NCBI GenBank assembly: GCA_963691705.1
Contig: OY829544.1
Span: forward strand, 35,113,917 to 35,177,916
Reading direction: 5' to 3'
Length of the DNA: 64,000 bases
Origin: Viola odorata
Lineage: Eukaryota; Streptophyta; Magnoliopsida; Malpighiales; Violaceae
Both the position numbers and the translations under genes were made by a program. This document shows positions 20,209 through 32,206 of this stretch, one piece after another. Within the stretch, counting starts at the first letter, position 1. Every line of letters starts with the position of its first letter. A model generated the notes under the pieces. The model was given only the letters and a program-made list of their open reading frames with translations. It was not told the origin of the DNA and searched no databases.

Positions 20209-20833
20209 TGGCCTCTCTCTTGATTGCAATCCTTTTCTTATTTGTAAAGACATTTGTCATTTGTTATTCTTGCAATAAGGCTAACGCCTGAGGTCATCGA
20301 TGTTTTTTCCTCAAACGCTGGGTTTGGATGTATTGTCAATGTTGTTTATGCTTTGCTGACATTTTTGCTACCGCGTCATTTCTTGAAATCGCGTGTCAGA
20401 ACTGGTGCTACTTTTTAGAGCATTAAATGCTATGAATCCCCTTATTAATGCGATCGAAAGGTAATGATGAGAAAAGACACGTGTCTTTTTTGTAATGAAG
20501 CGTTTGAAATAGGCACCTTCTTGGGAGTAGCAAAGACTGAAGCGTCTCTCTTTTGAAGTTGTGTCCTTCGCGCGTGTCGCGCCCTTCCTTTATGCTGCCT
20601 CGCCATGTGTCGATTATTCACTCGTCGCATCTTTTCAACCCATTTTAGGGTTATATATAATGTTTTTTTCCCCCGCCTTCTTTTTTCTTTTTATCTCCTT
20701 CTTCACTCACCGCTTCCTTCCGAAAATAACTCACGTCGTTCCTTCTTCTTTGTTCTGGGATTCTTGGGGTTTCTTTTACAAAGGTACACGTATTACTTCC
20801 CTCTTTTACTCTCTCTTTTCTTTTTTACTGGTT
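20209..20833 (+). promoter_or_regulatory. Intergenic/promoter region between aORF3 and aORF4 in A
   Basis: No gene. It contains the block AGAGCATTAAATGCT (20418-20432), GACACGTGTC (20476-20485, a palindromic G-box) and a TATA-like GGTTATATATAATG at 20650-20663. The first two are conserved upstream of the missing aORF4 of B (43699-43770), and AGAGCATTTAATGCT is present in C near 53248. This looks like the aORF4 promoter. Confidence 0.55.
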
Positions 20834-23178
20834 ATGGCAAAGACCCGCTCTTCAAAATCTGTTGAGGGGGAAAGTTCCCAAAAATCTGCTGGGGAGGAGA
20901 AAATTAATAATACCCTCACTTCTCTTTATACCTTGCCCTTAGTTCATCGTTGTCTGTCCGATTTCAATGTTCAGTTTCCTCAGGGTTACTCTACTAGTGT
21001 CGCTTCTGACCCTTTCCGCCTTAATAGTGTATTGCCCGGCAATAGTAGGATATTATATGCCAAGCTGTTTGACCATGGGTTTCGACTTCCCCTTGACCCG
21101 CTTGTAAAACTGTTGCTGGCCGATTCTGATTTGAATCCGGCCCAACTGAGTCCTAACGCGATTTGCGTTGTTAGTGCTTTTGCGGCGCTATGCCGGTTCA
21201 AAGGGATTAAGTCCCCTTCGCTAGCGTTGCTTCATAACATTTTCCAGTTGTACTCTCTTAAGGGGGTAATATCAATATCACCCCGGTATGATGATGACTC
21301 ACTGAATCCCTTTACTTGGAAACTTATGGGTATCGAGTCTTCTATTCCTCACTGGAAGGAAGAATTTTTTGTTGTTAACCTGCCCGAGCCTTTGTGGAGA
21401 ACCGATTTCAACGAGGAAATCAAAGATGGGGCCTGGGGTAGTAGAAAACCACTCTCCGATCTGGAGGACAGTTGGCTAAAGACGTTGCTCCAAATGGGCT
21501 TTAGTGTTGACACTCGTAAAGTGGCAAACGGAGTGCCAGTTACAGAGTGTAAAATGGGTGAGTTTTTATCCTTCTTTTTTCGCATCGCTAGGAAATGTTG
21601 ACGCTAACATTTTCATGACTAAACAGTGGTTCCGCCCAGTTGGGAGCCCGAATACATTCGGAGGAAAAAGAGAAGGGAAAAAACGAGAATGGCCCAAGCT
21701 GCCGCTGCCGCTGTTGCTGCTGCTAAGGGTGGGGCTATCGATGCTACTTCAGTCGCGTCGCTTTCTCAAGGAGTTGCCGCTGCTGCCAGCATAGTTCAAG
21801 CATCGTCTTCACGGGCGCGCGTTACAAGAAGGAAAAGAAGTAAGAAGGCAACCGTTGTGCCCCCTGCTCTTTCTCAAGCTACCGCTACCGCTACCGCTTC
21901 TTCAGAAGTGTCTGCTGGTTTGATTCCTACCGGGATTCCTTTGGTCTCTCCCTCTGCTCAGGTATCTCTATTCGCTACCGCTCCTGGTTCCTTCGTTCTT
22001 TTGCCATTTTCTTATTGTATTTCCTTTCCTTAGGAGATTGGCCCCACTTCTAATTGTTCTCCTTCTCACGAAGACATGTCCTTTGCGAGTGAGCTTGTCG
22101 AGCACCGGAAGAAGGTTCACCACGACCTTCAGAGTAGTCCATCATCATTCGGCGTTAATCCATCATTGACGACTGCCTCAGGAGGTGGCGCGCCTTTCGG
22201 GCAGCCTCAAAATGCTGGTCCTATTATCAATCCTCATGTTTTTGCTGACTCTCCCCTCCATTCTGCCTCTGGTGCTATCGGTTTTAGTTCAGATATGCTG
22301 GGCTATGAGACAGTCGCTGGTGGTGAGTCTTTTGTTTCTGCCGTAGGGGGCTCTGATCGCCCTCCTTCTCCTCCTGCACTATCTTTTGTTCCCTTGTCTC
22401 CACTTGCTGTCGTGAGGGGCAATTCTGCTTCTAGCTTTATAGTTGGTGTTACTCCGTACGCTCCTCCCAGCTTTCCCACTCATAATGTTAATCTGGGTGG
22501 CCTTAGAGAGAGTTTTTCAGGCTTTGGAGACTGATAGCGCTGAGGCTGTTCTTGCCTCTACATCTCTGTTGGCGGCTCGAATAATGTCACATCAAGGAGA
22601 AAAAGGTGTATTTTTAGCCAAGAGTCACCAGGAGCGTATGGATTTCCTTCGTTCTCAAATGTTTTTCTTCCTTCTGTCATGCTCATTACCTGGGTGAGGC
22701 TGGCGCCACGAAGGTGGCGGGCAAGCAGGAAGAAATAGACAGATTGACAGCTGAGCGTCAGGGTCTTTTGGATGCTGCCACGTCTGCCAAGCAAGAGGCG
22801 GAGTTGGCTAGGCAAGAGGCTAATGCTGCTAAACAAGAGGCGGAGGCTGCTAGGCTTACCATAGAGGAAGAAAAACAGAGAGGTGCCGTCTTAAACATAC
22901 GACTTTCTGAGGAAGAGGCTTGGCTGACGTTAGAAAGGCAGAGAAATGCTGAATTGGCTGCCGACCTCAGCCTTTCCGCTGAGAAATGCCGTTGGTATCT
23001 TAAGGAAGGGGCGATGCTTATGTCCGAAGGCTTCATGCGCTATCACGGGATGGACGATCTCCAAATTAAAACCCTTTCTGAATATTTTGAGGAGAGGTCC
23101 TCACATGTGTCCGACGAGGGTTTCTACAATTCAAAGGCCGCCCAACAGGGAGGAAATAACACGTCAGGCGCTCCTTAG
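20834..23178 (+). pseudogene. aORF4 of element A (spliced antisense gene, frameshifted 3' exon)
   Basis: Orthologue of the intact aORF4 in C and paralogue of aORF3. Exon 1 is 20834-21557, with the Transposase_28-like domain (YAKLFDHGFRLP, DLNPAQLSPNA). Intron 1 is 21558-21626, exon 2 is 21627-21961, intron 2 is 21962-22033, and exon 3 starts at 22034. The first two coding exons total 1,059 nt, exactly as in C, so phase is preserved. Exon 3 has two frameshifts (around 22490-22530 and 22640-22710). Exon 3 encodes a KQEA(E/N)LA-rich coiled coil and ends at 23178. The first 480 codons are open, so decay is mild. Confidence 0.8.
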
Positions 23179-23772
23179 GTCTCGCGCTTTGTTCCTTGAC
23201 TTTTGCTATTGATATGTCTTTGACTATCCTTGTGAGGATATTTTATAATTGTGACGGTATCAGCTTCTCTTTAGGCCATTGTTTTTGTCTATAATTTCTT
23301 TGGTGGTCCTGTCTTATGATATTACTGCCATAATATGGTTAGTAGGCTTTATTATTAAGATTACAATAATATGGTCATCGTACCTTATGCGGTTAGTCAA
23401 CCGTTGCGTTTGCATGCGCACACCATCCATAGTTTGCCAAGGTATTTCTGTCTTTAGAGGCTTGGTGTTTTTGTGACAGCCATAGTGGCTCGTTTTCTAA
23501 GGAAGACTTTCTCGCTGTGCCTCTGTCTGCTTTTTTCTCTTGTTGAGAATCAAGAATTTTATCCTGCATCAAAATTATTTATTATTTCCATTTATGCTGC
23601 GTACCGCTCGATGCCGCCCTTTGTTGTTAGGGGGATCACTTAGCCCTGCTAAGTTTGTTTATGATATTATTGTTGCGACAGAGATATCTCTCCAGTTCAA
23701 CTTCACCGGGTATCAACCGTTCGGTTACTAGCTGGGACATCTCTCTTTATTTCAGATGCTATCGTTCGACTT
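23179..23772. other. Spacer downstream of aORF4 in A, no gene
   Basis: AT-rich, with a few short frames lacking any domain. It probably holds the 3' ends of the converging antisense and pol transcripts. Confidence 0.5.
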
Positions 23773-24275
23773 GGGGCGTGCCTCGTCTTAGTGAGCCGTC
23801 TAATCAGGACCGGCCATCACAAGGATAGGATTTTCACTCCCAAGCGTTGAAACCTCACGTCCCTGGAGCGTGCCTCGTCTTAGTGGCCCGTCTGTGTGAG
23901 CACGACTACCACAAGGATAGGATTTTCACTTCCAGGATGGAGTTACTATCTCCTTAGGGCGTGCCTCGTCTTAATGGCCCGCCTATGTTAGCACGGCTAC
24001 CACAAGGATAGGGTTTTCACTCCCAAGGATGTCGGGACGTGCCTCGTCTTAATGGGCCGTCTATGTGAGCACGGTTGCCACAAGGATAGGATTTTCACTC
24101 CCGGGGGCGCTGGGGCGTGCCTCGTCTTAGTGAGCTGTCTGATCAGAACCAGCCATCACAAGGATAGGATTTTCACTCCCAACGCTATATATGCCAGGGC
24201 GTGCCTCGTCTTAGTGAGCTGTCTGATCAGGACCAGCCATCACAAGGATAGGATTTTCACTCCTGGCATTCTTCG
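23773..24275. repeat. Minisatellite between aORF4 and pol of A (six units)
   Basis: Six units of about 75-100 bp share GGGCGTGCCTCGTCTTAGTG and CACAAGGATAGGATTTTCAC. Element C has a diverged version at the same place (56540-56985). The array separates the tail-to-tail antisense and pol genes. Confidence 0.85.
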
Positions 24276-24363
24276 TTATCTATATATGATTGACCATAAC
24301 GTGCACAAGAAATGCCTTTCATTCATGCGTTAGAGCAATGTTAACAATGTCAAACAGGAGAGA

Positions 24364-26333
24364 TTAGCTTCTAGCATGGTATAGTTTCAAACGGGCTATA
24401 TTCCAGGAATTTGGTAAGGGAGTATCGTCAAGTGTCTCCAAATGATACGCTCCTTTTCCAACGACGTGGTTGGCGCGATATGGCCCGTCCCAATTTGGCC
24501 TGAGTTTTTCCATGCATTGTCCTGCCGCTCGTTTGTCTCTGAGCACTAAATCTCCCACTTTGAGCAGCCGCTCTCTAACTTGTCTGTTGTGATATCGCGC
24601 CATTCTTCTTTTGTAGTGCAAGGTTTTCAAGAGAGCCTCCTCTTGTACTTCTGGCAGTGCGTCGAGGTTAGCGCATAACCTTTCTTCATTTATTTCTTCG
24701 TTGAAATATGCCACTCGAAGGCTCAGGGTGCCAATTTCTACCGGTGTGACAGCTTCTGTGCCAAAGGCTAACGCAAAAGGGGTTTCTCCTGTGGTGGTTT
24801 TAACGGTCATGCGATAAGCCCACATTACATACGGCAGTTTGTCCGCCCATTTCTTTTTAGAACCTTCTAGGTTCCTCTTGATGCCACTGAGGATACTGCT
24901 ACAGAAGAGAATCTTTGTTCGATTTGGAATTCCGTGCACTGAGTTCTGAAAAATTGGCTCGTGAATTGCGTTCCATTGTCGCTAACCAGTATGCGAGGTA
25001 CCCCAAATCGCATTATGACTTGATATTTAAAGAAACGCCAAATTTTTTCCGTCGTAATGTTGGCTACCGCCTCTACTTCTGCCCATCTCGTGAAATAATC
25101 TACCGCCACAACCACAAACTTTAGTTGGGACCTGACCTTTGGAAACGGGCCCAAAATATCGATTCCCCATTTGGCAAACGGGCAAGGGGCAACAATTTCT
25201 GAGATTTGCACGGCTGGTCTTCGGGGGATCTTGGCGTATTCCTGGCATTTTTGACAAGATTTCACAAAGTTGTGACAGTCTCTGCGAATGGTGGGCCAGT
25301 AAAATCCTGAATGGAAGACTTGTGCCGCTAGGGTGTCGCCTGCCACGTGCATGCCGCATATTCCTTCATGGATTTCTCGCAAAGTGTGGAGGCCTTCCTG
25401 CTCCGTTATGCACTTTGCAGCTGGATGAGAGAAACACTTTCGAATCAACTCCCCATTGTAGTATGTGCATCGTGCCGCTTGCTTTAAAATTTCCCTCTTT
25501 TCAGTGCTATCTACTGACAGCTCGTCATGTTTCAAATATTTTACAACGGGGATTCTCCAATCCCTTTCTGCCTCTTCCACACAAAGAGACGCTTGTTCTT
25601 CCATGAAAGAGGGTACTCGTATCTCACCGTAGTGCACGTCCTTGGGTATGGTGGCTGTCGGGTTAGCTGCCATTTTAGAGAGATTATCAACCTCACTATT
25701 ATCCTCTCGAGGAATATGCTTGAAGCAGACTTGAATGTCTTTTCCCTGTGCCTCCGTTAGCTCACGCTTTACCTTTGCAAGGTATTGGATCATGATGGGT
25801 TCTCGAGCTTGGGAATTTCCTAAGACTTGATCTATTATCAATTTAGAGTCCCCCCATATCTTTAGCTGCGAATCGCGCATTGTTCCCTCATCACACGTAG
25901 CTTCAATGAAGAAATTGTTGCCTATTCTAAGCCCAGCCAGCAACGCTTCGTACTCGGCCACGTTGTTGGACAGCGGCTGCAAAATTCTGATGGCATAGCG
26001 TATCTGTATGTCGTCAGGTCCAATCATGAAAATTCCAACACCAGCTAAATCTTGATTTTTGGCTCCGTCCACGCTGATGATCCATGTGTCACTGTAAGTG
26101 TCTAGGGACGGGAGATCTAAGTCTTCTATTTCCCCTTCTGGTGGGCCTACCAATGGCCCTTTGGGCGGATCCACTTGCCTCGTGTTAGGGGAATTCCCAA
26201 ATTTTCCTCTCAAGAAGTTACCCCTCTGCCGATTTGAGGCTCTAGAAATGTGGTCTTTCCGCTGCCCATAGTCATCGGTTGGCTGCGTGTCAGGGGTTGT
26301 GCTAACGCGAGCGCTAGGGGCTGGATGTATATC
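24364..26333 (-). pseudogene. pol remnant of A: second RNase H and integrase
   Basis: The frame runs from 26333 to about 24880, then shifts and continues to 24364. It holds the archaeal-type RNase H (SVDGAKN, NVAEYEALLAGL, GDSKLIIDQV, REDNSEVDNLSK) and the integrase zinc domain (H...H...CQKCQEYA). Integrase core parts WGIDILGPFPK and VSDNGTQFTS follow, then the C-terminal GDLVLRDKRA...GPYRANHVVGKGAYHLETLD. Protease, RT and the first RNase H are missing. Gag sequence joins RNase H directly near 26160-26190. A 40-bp deletion near 24895, relative to C, removes the HPQTNGQAE segment with the catalytic Glu and shifts the frame. Integrase is therefore dead. Confidence 0.88.
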
Positions 26334-27659
26334 TTAGGGTATGCTCTGAATTTGTTCTCTGTTTTCTTCTTCCTCCATTCTCGCATAATTGTGAGCTTTC
26401 AACCTTAACGCGTCTAAAGTCAACGACGGGTCCACCATCAAAGTATCTCGTAATTTTCCATAACGGCTGTTACGTTTCAAAGCTTCTACCTCAAAGTCAA
26501 TGGGGACCCCGGGCGTTAGCGACATCTCCAGATCAAAAAGACTCATAAAATCCTTCAAGGATTCCTGTGGCTTTCGATGAATATCAAATAACGCTACCGC
26601 AGATTTTCTAATAGGAACAGTCGTGCTGAACCGGCTCTGAAATTTAGCTTCCAGTTGAGAGAAATTGTCGACGGAACCCGCCGGAAGTCCCTCGAACCAA
26701 AGACGCGCCACACCAGATAGCATCATTACAAAGATTTGACATAACGTGGCGTCACTGTGAGTCTGAAATTGTACAAAATCTTTCACCTTATTAAGATGAG
26801 AAATAGGATCCTTTGTGCCATCGTATGACTCCACAGGAAGTTTTACATGCCGATTGACCCGGTGATGTCTCACGCGGCGGCTGAATGGATGACCACTGTT
26901 ATCATCAGGAATCCCCTACGGTTGGCGAGGAGGAGAAAACTCGTTAAGCTGCCTTTGAGCTCGAAAATCATACTCACGATGCCATCTGGGAGATCGGCTG
27001 CGACTTCTTGGCGTTCGAGTTTGATGTCTTCTGCTACTTGATCTCTTGCTATGCCTAGGAGATGGGTCTCTAAACATCTCATCCCGCCTATTATCCCAAT
27101 GATCTCTATATTCACCGTCCCATCGCTCCCCTTCAGTAACAGGAGCTTCCCTCCTATGCTGCTCAGACGGTTCAGCGCGTCTATGCGCGGGTTGCATGAC
27201 TCCGTCAGGGGCGGATGTCAAAGGTAGGGATAAAGGAAGGCCTCTAGGTTGTCGAGGTGACAGCGGTCGGTCAGTGACGATAGATGGAGTAAAGACTATA
27301 TGAGAGGGCACGCTGGGTCCCGAAGCATGAGGCGTAAATCCTGCAGCTAATTCCGTCAGCTGGTCTAACTGGGCTCGAAGGGCCGATATTGAATTCGTGA
27401 GAGGATTGCCTGCACCATCTACCGCAGAAGCCCTCGAATGGGGGATAGAGTAACTGGGTCCTGGCATCTAAGATAAAGGAGTATATGCCTGAGATGCAAA
27501 TGTTCCCGTCGCTTGCTCAAAAGAGGGATTTGACATGCCCGGTGGAACTTCTTGCACCGTGATGGAAGCGTCAGTGGTGGCAAAAGCGAAGAGTCGCCTA
27601 CAAGTAGAAAGCGGGAGGCTAGAAGACTGGGACAGTATGGGATCTGAGTCGGAATCCAT
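26334..27659 (-). pseudogene. gag of element A, with in-frame stops
   Basis: One continuous frame from 27659 is broken by stops at 27468-27470, 26916-26918 and 26334-26336. It carries an Arg/Ser-rich stretch (SRSRSPRWHRE) and then the retrotransposon gag core. The core contains YDGTKDPISHLNKVKDF, LCQIFVMMLSGVARLWFEGL and LKAHNYARMEEEENRE, and is collinear with gag of C. The zinc knuckle seen in C is lost in the deletion that joins this part to RNase H. Confidence 0.88.
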
Positions 27660-27721
27660 AATCCTTGGAATTTTGAGGGAACAGAGCTTGGCTATTTAGG
27701 ACGCTCACTTAATAAAACCAA

Positions 27722-27741
27722 GGCTCTCAACGAAAGCACCA
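27722..27741 (-). other. Primer binding site of element A
   Basis: On the minus strand, TGGTGCTTTCGTTGAGAGCC follows the 5' LTR after a 3-base gap. C has the same site with one change (62955-62973). I could not assign the tRNA. Confidence 0.6.
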
Positions 27742-27744
27742 ATT

Positions 27745-28322
27745 TGATAAGATTCGGGCTGTTTGTTGAAGGGTGGTAGAGGACGATGGTTCGCGAGCTC
27801 AACTATCCACGACGCCTGGTGTACCTGCACAGCGCCGGAGGGGGTCTCTGGCGTAAACAATCTGATGCTTAAGTTAGTTGTGATTGTATAAAATAGCAGA
27901 GTTTTTGCCAGCAATCTTAGGCTTACCTCCCTCCTTTGTGGCGAAGGTATTTATAGGCAAAAATGGAGCATTTCTGAGTGATCTTGGTCACAGGGTGCTA
28001 ACGCGCCCGTCAGGGGGGTTAGAGTTCCCCGTTGATGTATTGTGCTATCGTTGCGTTAGACATATATATGGGGTAGGCGTTACCTAGGCAAGGCAATGTC
28101 TACGTCCTTCTCGAGTCACTTGGCTTGGCCTGGGATGGGATAACGCCTTGTGTTATGACAGTGTGTGTGTGGGACCCCCTCGTTGATGTCGACCATCCCA
28201 GGGTCGGTCACATGGGAAGAGGCGATAGCTTCGATGCTGTCAGAGCGGTAGGAGCAGCAACGTTACCCCCCACCGCAGGGTATTAGATGAAAATGCCCTT
28301 GTCGTTAGAAGTATTGTTATCA
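27745..28322 (-). repeat. 5' LTR of element A (578 bp)
   Basis: Plus-strand limits TGATAAG...TTGTTATCA form a short inverted repeat. A minus-strand TATA-like CCTATAAATA (27949-27958) is placed to drive gag-pol. LTR C has CCTATAAATT in the equivalent position. Confidence 0.88.
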
Positions 28323-28793
28323 ACCCTATACAAACTGGTGTATGGGAAGACTTGCCATTTGGTTGTGGGTATGCAACACAAGGCTTACTGGGTAATAAGG
28401 AAATGCAACTTGGCATATGACAAGGCTGGAGAAGAAAGAAAACTCCAAATCCACGAGCTGGAGGAGTTAAGGAACCAAGCATACGATAATCAATTGATCA
28501 CCAAGACCAGGATGAAAGCATATCACGACAAAAGAATTATTGAAAAACATCTCCACACAGGGGAGAATGTTCTTTTATATAATTCTAAGTTTAAATTATT
28601 TCCTGGTAAATTGAAAACTATGTGGGAAGGACCATATATTGTTACTAATATTTACCCACATGGTGCAGTTGATATCAAGAATGAAAAAACAAGAGTCGTG
28701 TTCAAGGTCAATGGACAACGACTAAAACCATTTTTTGAAGGAATTCCAACCGAGGTGGAAAGTCAGGTGGTAGACATACCACCCAAAAACTGA
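28323..28793 (+). pseudogene. Athila pol, integrase C-terminal fragment
   Basis: About 156 codons are open to the stop at 28793, with no start because the element is cut. YKLVYGK-CHL, HKAYW, ELEELRNQAY, KAYHDK, GENVLLYNSKFKLFPGKLK-MWEGP and KVNGQRLKPF are the conserved end of Athila-type integrases. The part before 28323 is LTR of element A and not coding. Confidence 0.88.
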
Positions 28794-29261
28794 TCAAGCA
28801 AAGCGAGAAGGGTCAAGCCTAGGACTATAACTAAGGGCGCTACATAGGAGGCAACCCATGATTTTTATTTTATTTTGATCATTTCCTTAATTTTGTGCAT
28901 AAATTGTTGTTCATGTCTGAGACAGTGGCTTGGTTGTATGTGCTTCAGGTATTTTATTCCAAGGAACAAGTGTGGGGAGATTATAAGAGTTGATGGGCCG
29001 AGATTCCAACTAAGGCCCAAGTGCTGCAAAGTTAGTCAGGAAGGATGTGGGACACATGGCACAGACAGACGACCACAAGTGTCGTGCAGCGCCAAACTCC
29101 TCAAATTTGAATTTCCTAGGAATTCAATTAAAGGAATTTTTGTCCTAACCACACTCAAACTCCCAACCTTATAACTTCTACGACCGTTAAACCCACCATT
29201 AATGCCACTAACCACTCATCTCACCACGTCTCAGCTCCATTACCTCCACTAACCACACAAG
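28794..29261 (+). other. Spacer between Athila pol and its 3' ORF
   Basis: No gene seen. It contains aagggcgctacataggaggcaaccca (28836-28861), a typical Athila inter-ORF string. Confidence 0.55.
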
Positions 29262-30655
29262 ATGGTTAAAACCAGAGCAAAAGCCTCCAAGAAAACCCCT
29301 ACTCCCTCACCGAAATCAGAGCAAACTCCCACATACTCATCCTCCGCCTACACCACCTCATCCGATAACCAACAAGCCAGTCCTAGAAATCTAGATTTTT
29401 ACCTCAAAATAGCAAGAACCATCCTCTCCATGACTAGCGACCTAGAGAGCTCCCCAAGCCCCCTCGTTATCCCTAAAAACGAACGTCCTAACCCTCCTTC
29501 AACCGCAAAAACACCAAAAACTGCCGGGTCTACCCCCGACGTTGTTTTCTGCACACCCCTAGAGGAAAACCTAGCCGGCGTGACCTGTAGCGCCCCTGCA
29601 ACAAGGAGAAGACTTTCTCTCGCAGACAAATGAGAAGCAAAAAAATCGGCCAAGGTCGAATCTAGGGTTAGGAAGGGGACTGACGATACCGTGCTAGTCC
29701 GCGACACGAATTCTGACGAAGTGCCACTGGCTAGAAAAATCAAGAAAATGAGCCAGACTGCTGAGGATAGAGGGGAGAAAGTGATGACAAGGAGAGTATT
29801 GAAAGAGGCAGCAACAAAGGCAAAATCGGCAAAGAAAAAGCCAGAGGAAGAGCCTCCTAAAGTTGATGAGTGTGCTGCCTCCAAAAAGGGGTACAAGGTC
29901 AAGCAAATCTCCCACAAGAAGGTCGTGGTGACATTCTTAGCTCGAGATTCTCCTACCACATCTCAAGCGGGGGAAGATACCGAAAAGAAGGGTGATAAGA
30001 AGAGGAAGAAGGAAGGGGAGAAGGAGCAGTCTCTCCCAGCTAAAAGGACCAAGTCAACCACAATGAAAGCCAAAGGAAAAGACCCAATCCTTGAGGAAGA
30101 GGCAGAGGAGCAAGCTCAGAAACAAGAGGCAGAAGCACCGGTCTTAGCCAAGTTTGTAGCCAAGCCTGTTAAGGTACCCCCATTGCACACACTGAATGGT
30201 TTCTTGAGTTTGACACACCATACCTCAAGGCCAGATTAATTAGAAAACATGCTTGTGAAATTGTTCCTTTTGCGAAACTTGATTTTTCCTTTTTGGATGC
30301 ATTGGGTGTTGGCAATAGGACCAGAAATTTCATTATTAACTTGGGTTGGGAATCCTTTTTTATGCTTGATATGCCTGCTTACTCTGAGTTGTGCCTTGAA
30401 TTTCATACCTCCATTTGGTTAGACCAGGATGTCTTGTATGCTACTGGCAGGGGTAATCCTGATTTGCATGCAGCTGATGTGGTCAATTTTAGATTGTGCA
30501 ACGTTTGGTCGCATGTCTCTATTGATGATTTTAATGTTATGCTTGGCTTTGTGGATGCTAATAGCCTTAAATCTGATGCATACCTGAATTATTTGATTGA
30601 CTATCCCCCTAACTGGGATAAAATAATAGCCAATAAGGAACTCATAGGAGACTAG
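29262..30655 (+). pseudogene. Athila 3' (env-position) ORF, decayed, ATHILA ORF-1-like
   Basis: It starts MVKTRAKASKK. A TGA at 29631-29633 is followed by the same frame to about 30190, then a frameshift into the frame ending at 30655. The N-terminal half is Lys/Glu/Ser-rich with several basic patches. The C-terminal half contains FLDALGVGNRTRNFIINLGW, AYSELCLEFHTS and VVNFRLCNVWS...FNVMLGF, which I associate with the ATHILA ORF-1 family and related 'putative plant transposon' proteins. No transmembrane segment supports a real envelope. A short coiled-coil-like trace continues to about 31210 with further stops. Confidence 0.75.
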
Positions 30656-32206
30656 AACATTAAACTTGAAAAGAATGCTAAAGCCCATCAGATTCGAGAT
30701 CCTACTTTGAGGATTCTCCAAAGGATTCTTTCCTTTAATCCGAATAGCAAATCCATGGGAAGAAGAATAATGGAGATTTCAAGCTCAGGCCCATTAAGCT
30801 CCTAGAAGATGAAACAGACACAGCAGCTGATCTTGGCCAAGATCATGCATCAGACCCCCATGAGGAAGAGGAGCCTGTTCTGCCATAGTAGATCCAGAAA
30901 CTCCTAGATCATGATCAGGCTATGCTTCAGATTTTCGTGGACAACCATAACTTCTTCCACGACCAGGAGATAGAGGCCAAGAAATAGATCCAGCAGCTCC
31001 TTGACACCCAGGAGTCCAAATTTAAGAGGATTGAAGACTCCCTTAGCCATCACCATACCATCCTGCATGCCTTAGACAAGGTCATGGCCAGTCTGCATCG
31101 CAAGGTGGATGAGCATTTTGATTTGGAGACAACAGATGAATCTTCCAATGACTCACCAAAACCAGCTCAGACCACTACACCATCTGCAGCAGGATCTAAT
31201 CCTGCCACTTAGTATGCCCCCCAGGTTGTGTCTTTTCTTTTCTTTTATTTTCAGCTTTTATTTTTCTATTTTTTTTCCTTTCATCTTTTCTGTTTTTGAG
31301 TCAACTCTTTTTCACATTGAGGACAATGTGTCTTTCAAGTGTGGGGAGAGTTTTGGTGCATATTTTTGTGTGTCTATGACTGTATATACTTGTTCTTACG
31401 TGTTTATATGTCTTTCAGATTAAGTTAATTTTTTTTTAGGAGTCTTGGCAAAGACTTTAGTGTCTTGGCCAACTGTCTAGTTGTCAGAGTCTTGTGCATG
31501 ATTTTTGTTTTCAATTTTTGTGTGTTTTAGCTAGGATTGCATGTTTTGTTGTGCTAATCTGAACTACACCTGTCTTGACACCATGTTTGCTTCCTACCTA
31601 GATTTGAAAATGTATCAGTCGCCACTGACCCCAGACCATATTACTAGGGTAGGAAATTGGGTTAACATATTCAATGTTTGTAAGGATACGTAATCCTGGT
31701 ATTCTTTAAGTAGCCTGGTATTCTTTAAGTATCCTAGGTAGGAAATAGTGCTTAACACCAGAATCTACATATCTGGACTGTTCACCATAGTTCTCTTGAA
31801 AAATCCCTGATGACACAAAACTACCATATGTAAATGAAGAAAGTGAGTCTTTAAGTGTTGCATGCTGCTCTCGGGCATTCTTTCCTTAACAAGTTAGAAT
31901 GACCAGAGAACTTATCAAGGAGATGAAAATGAAAAAAATGTGAAAAATATATATATATATAACTTTCGTCTTGATATTTCTGCCTCATTAAGCATTGATA
32001 TTCAAGAAACTTTGAACATTTCACTCCTGTTAATTTTGTAAAGACTCGGAAAAAATATGCAAGGAATAAGGGCAGTAGTCAAAAAGAAGAAGAAGTAAAG
32101 GAAACAGTGGTTGTTTGTCTTGTCTGCATGCTTCTATCAAGGAGTGCCTGGAATTTTAAATTATGTGGATTTAGGATACTTGGGTCATTGAGCAGGCCTT
32201 GGTAAT
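30656..32206 (+). other. Athila 3' region, non-coding
   Basis: Decayed coding traces to 31210, then U-rich sequence, the gaggacaatgtg...aagtgtggggaga string (31320-31350) and a TA repeat at about 31947-31960. The hAT target site TTGGTAAT is at 32199-32206. Confidence 0.55.

Larger units (their letters stand above)
1..28322 (-). mobile_element. Element A: Tat-lineage Ty3/gypsy LTR retrotransposon with antisense gene cassette (left edge outside the window)
   Basis: The element lies in minus orientation. The 5' LTR is at 27745-28322, gag and pol remnants at 24364-27659, an antisense (plus-strand) cassette at 474-23178, and a truncated 3' LTR at 1-261. The Tat assignment rests on the RNase H domain next to integrase, which is a second RNase H in the intact relative C, and on close gag and pol similarity to C. 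Two LTR copies can be aligned over 261 bp and differ at roughly ten to twelve positions, so A is older than its nested guests. Element E (3254-19099) interrupts the third antisense gene. Protease and RT are deleted and integrase is broken, so A cannot move by itself. Its right side abuts Athila pol sequence at 28323. The target duplication cannot be checked because the left flank is out of the window. Confidence 0.9.
28323..32206 (+). mobile_element. Athila-lineage Ty3/gypsy element, 3' part (left piece, truncated by element A)
   Basis: It begins within the integrase C-terminus, followed by an env-position ORF, a 3' untranslated region with the typical gaggacaatgt...agtgtggggag string, and after the hAT insertion the PPT and LTR at 37491. 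Insertion of A removed or separated everything upstream. It is the oldest layer of this half of the window. Confidence 0.85.

Noticed and set aside
28240..28482. Frames crossing 28322
   Set aside because: They join LTR of element A to Athila pol. Only the part from 28323 on is coding sequence.
29399..29959. 186-aa minus-strand frame over the Athila 3' ORF
   Set aside because: Antisense shadow of the Lys/Ser-rich plus-strand ORF, with no domain.
29262..30655. True retroviral-type envelope gene in Athila
   Set aside because: It sits in the env position, but no signal peptide or membrane segment is visible, and the recognisable motifs are of the ATHILA ORF-1 type.
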